Position numbers and translations under genes: made by a program
In this document: positions 60,151-64,000 of the stretch, piece by piece
Layout: every line of letters begins with the position of its first letter
Position numbering within the stretch: the stretch's first letter is position 1
Origin: Desulfosporosinus acididurans
GTDB lineage: Bacteria > Bacillota > Desulfitobacteriia > Desulfitobacteriales > Desulfitobacteriaceae
DNA length: 64,000 nt
Assembly (NCBI RefSeq): GCF_001029285.1
Contig: NZ_LDZY01000004.1
Location: 124,001-188,000, forward strand
Direction: 5' to 3'
The notes under the pieces: generated by a model
The model's database searches: none
The model's input: only the letters and a program-made list of their open reading frames with translations
What the model was told of the DNA's origin: nothing

Positions 60151-60972
60151 ATGCCAGAATTACCAGAAGTTGAAACTATTCGACGAACTTTAGCAGCACA
60201 CATTAAAGATTCAAGGATAAAAGACATATCTCTCATTTGGCCCTCCGCTGTCTGCGGCTGGAAGGATAAAGGTTTTAAAGAACTAGTCCTGGGACGACGT
60301 ATAACACGTCTTGACCGGCGGGGAAAATATCTCCTCATCCGCTTGGATGAGGAGATGACCTTAATTGCCCATATGCGTATGACGGGGCGGCTAAATTATT
60401 ATCCGGATCATAGAGAACCGGAAAAGCATACTCATGTAGTTTTTACCTTGGAGCATGGCGAAGTGCATTTTTCGGATGTCCGAAAATTTGGCAGAATACA
60501 AGCTATTCCAACGTCACTCTGTATCCAAGAGTCCTCACTAAGTAAGCTTGGCCCGGAACCCTTGGAACCTGAATTTACACCAATCGTGCTCAAGGATCAT
60601 TTAGCCAAGAAAAGAGTTGCCCTTAAGGCTGCCTTGTTGGATCAGTGTGTCCTTGCCGGATTAGGGAACATTTATGTAGATGAATCTTTATTTCGAGCGG
60701 GAATATCTCCGCAGCGGCAGGCCAATACTCTTTCGGAAGAGGAAATCAAGCAGCTGCATAAGTCAATACAAGACGTCTTACAAGCGGGTATTGATGCCCG
60801 AGGGACTTCTTTTAGAGATTACCGAGATGCCAATGGAGAAAAGGGACAGTTTGAACAGGCTCTCCAGGTTTATGGCAGAGGGGGAAAGCCCTGTCGTATT
60901 TGTGGTAAAACTTTAGAACGCCTGCGTTTGGCTGGTCGTACAACGGTCTATTGTCCAAAATGCCAGAAGTAA
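60151..60972 (+). CDS. mutM: formamidopyrimidine-DNA glycosylase
   Basis: Base-excision repair of oxidised purines. The catalytic N-terminal Pro-Glu is present (MPELPEVETIRR), with MRMTGRL, the H2TH region (LAGLGNIYVDESLFRAGI) and a C-terminal zinc finger (CRICGKTLERLRLAGRTTVYCPKCQ). 273 residues. Co-transcribed with polA, a common pairing in Firmicutes. Confidence 0.97.
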   Translation: MPELPEVETIRRTLAAHIKDSRIKDISLIWPSAVCGWKDKGFKELVLGRRITRLDRRGKYLLIRLDEEMTLIAHMRMTGRLNYYPDHREPEKHTHVVFTLEHGEVHFSDVRKFGRIQAIPTSLCIQESSLSKLGPEPLEPEFTPIVLKDHLAKKRVALKAALLDQCVLAGLGNIYVDESLFRAGISPQRQANTLSEEEIKQLHKSIQDVLQAGIDARGTSFRDYRDANGEKGQFEQALQVYGRGGKPCRICGKTLERLRLAGRTTVYCPKCQK

Positions 60973-60996
60973 CATTACTCAGCGGTAACATCTAAT

Positions 60997-61022
60997 CAGC
61001 CCGTTTTGAAGGGCTGTTTTTA
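60997..61022 (+). terminator. terminator after mutM
   Basis: CAGCCC and GGGCTG (6 bp, 8-base loop) followed by five T. Confidence 0.8.
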
Positions 61023-61070
61023 GTGGGTAAGTTATCGATGAAAATCTGAGGTAAGTACGAGGTATGCACA

Positions 61071-61994
61071 ATGGAAAAGCAAATTGGCCCCCAAAATACT
61101 AACAAAATATCTTTCAATCGGGAATATCCATCCACATTTACAGATATAATTCTCCCTAAACTTCGAGCCGACTGTGAAAATTGCTTTGGTTTGTGCTGTG
61201 TTGCACTCTATTTTTCGGCTTCAGAAGGTTTTCCGATCGACAAAAAGGCTGGTCAGCCTTGTCTTAACCTGCAATCTGATTTTCGTTGCCGCATTCATAA
61301 AGATCTTCAGGAACGCGGCTTAAAAGGATGTCTTGCTTTTGACTGCTCTGGCGCCGGTCAGAAGGTTTCCCAGGTCAGCTATGCCGGAAAGGATTGGCGA
61401 ACAGCCTCGGAATCGGCAAAACAAATGTTTGAGGTATTTCTAATTATGCGGCAGCTTCATGAATTACTTTGGTATTTAACTGAAGCGCTGACTTTAAAGG
61501 CTGCCTTTCCTATTCATGGCGGAATCAGCACTATGCTTGAAGAGATAGAGACCTTGACGCAGCTGAGACCGGATTTAGTTCTGGGACTTGACGTTGCTGC
61601 CCTTCGAGCTGATGCCAATGTATTGCTCCTAAAAGCCAGCGAACTTCTACGCACTGATGCCTGCCTGGAGCAAAAAGTTCATGCAGGGCGGCGAAAGACA
61701 TTTTCACGGGGAGCTGATCTTATTGGCAAAGATTTAAGGAAGTTTGATCTTAGAGGGGCTAATTTAAGGGGAGCTTTTCTTATTGCTGCAGACCTGAGAG
61801 GAGCCGACCTCAGCGGTACAGATTTTATCGGTGCTGATTTTCGTGACACAGACATAAGAGGAGCTGATTTAAGTAAGAGCATTTTTCTTACACAAGGACA
61901 AATAAACGCCGCCAAAGGTGATAACAGCACCCTGTTGCCATACTCACTGCTTCGCCCAGCTTCTTGGAATCATAAGCTTGGAACCATAGGATAG
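61071..61994 (+). CDS. Cys-rich N-domain plus pentapeptide-repeat protein
   Basis: 307 residues in two parts. Residues 30-95 contain CENCFGLCC (Cys 35, 38, 42, 43) and further Cys at 64, 73, 87 and 92, a spacing like the CxxCxxxCC metal-chelating domain. Residues about 213-270 hold pentapeptide repeats of the A(D/N)LxG type (GADLIGKDLRKFDLRGANLR...), which fold as a right-handed quadrilateral helix. No signal peptide. Function unknown; a regulator or scaffold is a guess. ATG at 61071, behind GAGGT. Confidence 0.8.
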   Translation: MEKQIGPQNTNKISFNREYPSTFTDIILPKLRADCENCFGLCCVALYFSASEGFPIDKKAGQPCLNLQSDFRCRIHKDLQERGLKGCLAFDCSGAGQKVSQVSYAGKDWRTASESAKQMFEVFLIMRQLHELLWYLTEALTLKAAFPIHGGISTMLEEIETLTQLRPDLVLGLDVAALRADANVLLLKASELLRTDACLEQKVHAGRRKTFSRGADLIGKDLRKFDLRGANLRGAFLIAADLRGADLSGTDFIGADFRDTDIRGADLSKSIFLTQGQINAAKGDNSTLLPYSLLRPASWNHKLGTIG

Positions 61995-62055
61995 AAACGA
62001 CTGATCCATCATCCTTGAAAGGGCGGCATCTGTTCTGGATTATAATTACTAATTT

Positions 62056-62080
62056 AAAAGGACCGGATACCCGGTCCTTT
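62056..62080. terminator. bidirectional terminator
   Basis: AAAGGACCGG and CCGGTCCTTT (10 bp) around a four-base loop (ATAC), with A before and T after. Confidence 0.85.
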
Positions 62081-62092
62081 GTGAATATTATC

Positions 62093-62157
62093 CAGTGCCC
62101 ACAGGACACTTTCGTCACCGAAGCCCTGATGTTCAGCTATAGCTGAATGAGTTCACT
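62093..62157 (+). repeat. palindromic intergenic repeat, copy C
   Basis: CAGTGCCC-ACA-GGACACTTTC, then GTCACCGAAGCCCTGATG, the hairpin TTCAGCT-AT-AGCTGAA and TGAGTTCACT. Same order of modules as copy D at 11023; the first hairpin is less perfect. Confidence 0.85.
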
Positions 62158-62172
62158 TTGTTCTGTGTAAAA

Positions 62173-62883
62173 TTATAAAACCCTTTGAGCCCCTTTATAG
62201 GCGTTTAGCCAATAGGATGAAGTCAGTGGGTAAATGGCCACACCTTTGTGAGTTGTAGCACTAATGAATTGTGAGTTACCGAGATAAATACCTACATGGT
62301 CAATGGTTCCGTTTCCAGCTGTGGAGAAAAAGACTAAATCACCAGGTTTCAGGTCTCCATAGGATACTGAAGTTCCGACCTTTGCCTGATCCTGACTGGT
62401 ACGAGGCAGATTAATCCCCTGGGAAGCGAAAACATATTGAGTAAAACCGGAACAGTCAAAACCACTAGAAGTAGTGCCTCCCCATAAATACGGTGTTCCA
62501 AGCAGACTTTTGGCTTTGGCAATGATCCCATCAATTTGAGAGGAATTTGTGGCAGGAGCTTGGGTAGTTAGATCCTTATCTAAGGCGCTTTGAGTCAGCG
62601 GGCCAACGATTCCATCTACTTGGAGATGATCATTTTGTTGGAAATTCTCGACAGCTGAAAATGTTTTGGAACCGAAAATTCCGTCGATTGGGCCAACAGT
62701 ATATCCCAAATTAACTAATTCCTTTTGCAAGGTTACGACATTATTACCAGTTGAGCCAAATCTCATAAGGGTTGCTGCCTGAACTGTCGGTGTGAAAGTT
62801 ACCAGGCTTGTAAAGATAAATGTACTGGCTGCTAAAAGCTTAAGTGTTTGACTCCATTTTTTAGATGAATAATTCTGCTGCAT
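62173..62883 (-). CDS. secreted NlpC/P60 endopeptidase with peptidoglycan-binding domain
   Basis: Cell-wall hydrolase that cuts gamma-D-glutamyl bonds. Signal peptide (residues 1-36, ending VQAAT), a peptidoglycan-binding domain (MRFGSTGNNVVTLQKELVNLGY...), and a C-terminal NlpC/P60 domain with catalytic Cys in GFDCSGFTQYVF, His in DHVGIYLG and the third residue near SATTHKGVAIY. 236 residues. ATG behind AGGAGG. Probably involved in wall turnover or germination. Confidence 0.94.
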   Translation of the reverse strand: MQQNYSSKKWSQTLKLLAASTFIFTSLVTFTPTVQAATLMRFGSTGNNVVTLQKELVNLGYTVGPIDGIFGSKTFSAVENFQQNDHLQVDGIVGPLTQSALDKDLTTQAPATNSSQIDGIIAKAKSLLGTPYLWGGTTSSGFDCSGFTQYVFASQGINLPRTSQDQAKVGTSVSYGDLKPGDLVFFSTAGNGTIDHVGIYLGNSQFISATTHKGVAIYPLTSSYWLNAYKGAQRVL

Positions 62884-63069
62884 TTTTGCCTCCTAATGAA
62901 TTTTATCACTTTTTAGGTTTTCCGCTGCAATGTTCATGGACAAGTTATGGTTTAAATCTTAGCATCTAAAAACTCATGTGAAAAGTAAAGGTTGTTGGTT
63001 TAATATCCGTATTTTTCCTTCATATTAAATTTTTAATAAACATGTTTCGCATAATAAATATAAACTCTT

Positions 63070-63138
63070 AGTGAACTCGTTTACGCTAAAGCTGAACATC
63101 GGGGCTTCAGATACAATAATGTCCAGTGGACATTATTG
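63070..63138 (-). repeat. palindromic intergenic repeat, copy B (reverse, full length)
   Basis: AGTGAACTCG, TTTACGCTAAAGCTGAA, CATCGGGGCTTCAG and the perfect 11-bp hairpin CAATAATGTCC-AGT-GGACATTATTG (63114-63138). The hairpin keeps the GTCC/GGAC core of copy D, but the outer arm is changed on both sides together. Confidence 0.87.
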
Positions 63139-63237
63139 CCGAGCTGCCTTTCCCAATAGGAATACTTAGCGGCGAAGGAGGACTCTACCCCACCTGAAGT
63201 TATCGAAGGACCTACCACCACTTATAGAAGTGTGGGT

Positions 63238-63253
63238 CTTAAAAACTGGATAA
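63238..63253 (+). repeat. 16-mer shared with 3031-3046
   Basis: CTTAAAAACTGGATAA occurs exactly here and at 3031-3046, in both places after a G-rich run, and resembles the flank of copy E (CTTAAAAATCGAATAA at 27479). It is probably a fragment of the same repeat family. Confidence 0.6.
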
Positions 63254-63269
63254 GCAAAGGAAGTTAACA

Positions 63270-63322
63270 AAACCCTGCATAAATAGTGGCTTAAATCCTC
63301 CACTTATATGCAGGGTCTTGTT
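63270..63322 (-). terminator. terminator of the DMT transporter gene
   Basis: ACCCTGCATA-AATAGTGG and CCACTTAT-ATGCAGGGT pair around a short loop; on the minus strand the stem is followed by TTTTGTT. Confidence 0.8.
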
Positions 63323-63395
63323 TATAAAAAGGATAGATTTTCATTATGCAACGGACTCAGTAATCGCCAATCTTCACTTCATATATTCCCAACTC

Positions 63396-64000
63396 TCATT
63401 TGCTTGCTAAATCTGCTTGCTGAGCAGATGATTCAAGGTTTAGTCCTATTGCTTCCGGTTCGCGGCTCATCCGGGATAACAGAAGCACGGCTATCCAAAC
63501 TATGGCAAAACCAACCCATTGTCCCAGATCAATAGTCTGATGTAAAATCAGCCAGTTAAGAAGTAAGCCAGTTGCAGGAAAGGCAAGTTCCGCGATGGTG
63601 GCATGAGAGGCCTTGACGCCATCTAACCCACGGTAGTAAAGAAGTAAACTTACAAGGCTTGGTACGAGCGTTTGAAACAAAAGGTTTGCCCAAACAGGTG
63701 CCAGACTAAGGGCTTGACCGATGATAAGCCAGTTTGGATGTTGGACTAAGATAATTACTGTCAACAAAGGCAGAGCAACAGCGAAGCGAAGTGCCGTTAA
63801 AGTAGTAAACGACAATTTGCCAACGAGATGTTTACCCATCACTGTAGATCCCCCCCAAAGTGCGGCAGCACCGATGGCAAATAAGGACCCAATTAGCTGT
63901 GAGGTATTAGCAGCGGTAGTTGGAATGTGCAGGCCAAAGGTGAGTAAGTAGGCACCGATGAGTGCAGCAATAAATAATTTCCAATAGTTTTTCCGCAGTT
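63396..64000 (-). CDS. EamA/DMT-family transporter (5' end beyond the window)
   Basis: Drug/metabolite transporter. The frame stays open from the stop at 63396 to the window edge (at least 201 residues), so the Met at 63842 is internal, not a start. About six membrane segments are visible, with the EamA pattern AAALWGGSTVMGKHLVGKLS and PAVLL-like repeats (FQTLVPSLVSLLLYYRGLDGVKASHATIAELAFPATGLLLNWLILHQ is split here only in description). Substrate unknown. Confidence 0.85.
   Translation of the reverse strand, partial: LRKNYWKLFIAALIGAYLLTFGLHIPTTAANTSQLIGSLFAIGAAALWGGSTVMGKHLVGKLSFTTLTALRFAVALPLLTVIILVQHPNWLIIGQALSLAPVWANLLFQTLVPSLVSLLLYYRGLDGVKASHATIAELAFPATGLLLNWLILHQTIDLGQWVGFAIVWIAVLLLSRMSREPEAIGLNLESSAQQADLASK

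Larger units (their letters stand above)
62884..63395. other. 512-bp intergenic region with repeat B and terminator
   Basis: No gene is supported. Contents: an A+T-rich promoter side for the NlpC gene, a reverse copy of the palindromic repeat (63070-63138), a stretch at 63150-63200 with GGACTCTACCCC that recurs in altered form near 7978-7996, 11236 and 12230, a CCACTTAT/AAGTG hairpin, the 16-mer shared with 3031, and a terminator. Confidence 0.6.

Noticed and set aside
1-64000. CRISPR array or prophage
   Set aside because: No series of regularly spaced identical repeats with unique spacers, and no integrase, capsid or terminase-like proteins were seen.

Overview
The window looks like a chromosomal piece of an anaerobic, endospore-forming Firmicute of the Peptococcaceae type (Desulfosporosinus/Desulfitobacterium-like). 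This is an inference from moderate-to-low G+C, strong AGGAGG-type ribosome binding sites, frequent GTG/TTG starts, consensus sigma-A promoters, an SspF-like spore protein, a rubrerythrin and a rubredoxin/flavin-reductase protein (anaerobe oxygen defence), and a sigma-54 two-component system. I could not run a taxonomic search.

Layout. (1) 1-5.5 kb: a sigma-54 response regulator and its histidine kinase, divergent from a gene of unknown function that has a consensus -24/-12 promoter and two upstream palindromes; then an acyltransferase and a nitroreductase. (2) 5.7-11 kb: a PAS/GGDEF/HD-GYP protein and a P2-type Ca/Mn ATPase behind a yybP-ykoY (manganese) riboswitch. (3) 11.4-27.4 kb: a long carbon-phosphorus lyase cluster: phnF-type regulator, phnGHIJK, phnM, a hexapeptide transferase, phnL, phnDCEE transporter, second phnM, an acetyltransferase, then a 2H phosphoesterase, an inositol-monophosphatase-family protein, a tiny membrane protein and a PHP phosphoesterase. 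phnN and phnP are not in this window; the last enzymes probably do their work. (4) 27.6-34.9 kb: pseudouridine synthase, M29 aminopeptidase, lipid kinase, CCA-adding enzyme, a flavin reductase with rubredoxin domain, a molybdopterin oxidoreductase wrecked by an internal deletion, and rubrerythrin. (5) 35.4-37.3 kb: a TetR regulator and an obviously foreign, very G+C-rich oxidoreductase gene. (6) 37.6-50.5 kb: queG, an aminotransferase with Lrp regulator, trmL, a nucleoside phosphorylase, a TagO/WecA-like transferase, GH18 hydrolase, MBL hydrolase, two small spore/metal-type proteins, a CBS regulator and dnaE. (7) 50.5-64 kb: coaD, accDA, tRNA-Leu(CAA), an OmpR/HisKA pair preceded by four exactly 11-bp-spaced direct repeats, an NhaC antiporter, polA, mutM, a Cys-rich pentapeptide protein, an NlpC/P60 hydrolase and a DMT transporter cut by the window end.

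How parts work together. The phn cluster encodes uptake of phosphonates, their attachment to ribose and radical cleavage of the C-P bond, with downstream phosphate-ester hydrolysis by non-canonical enzymes. The manganese riboswitch predicts that the ATPase is a Mn exporter. A small family of palindromic intergenic repeats (five clear copies), with hairpin arms that differ in sequence yet stay paired, is scattered through the window. Best candidates for new biology: the phosphoesterase cassette at the end of the phn cluster, the sigma-54-controlled orphan gene, the palindromic repeat family, and the captured G+C-rich gene.
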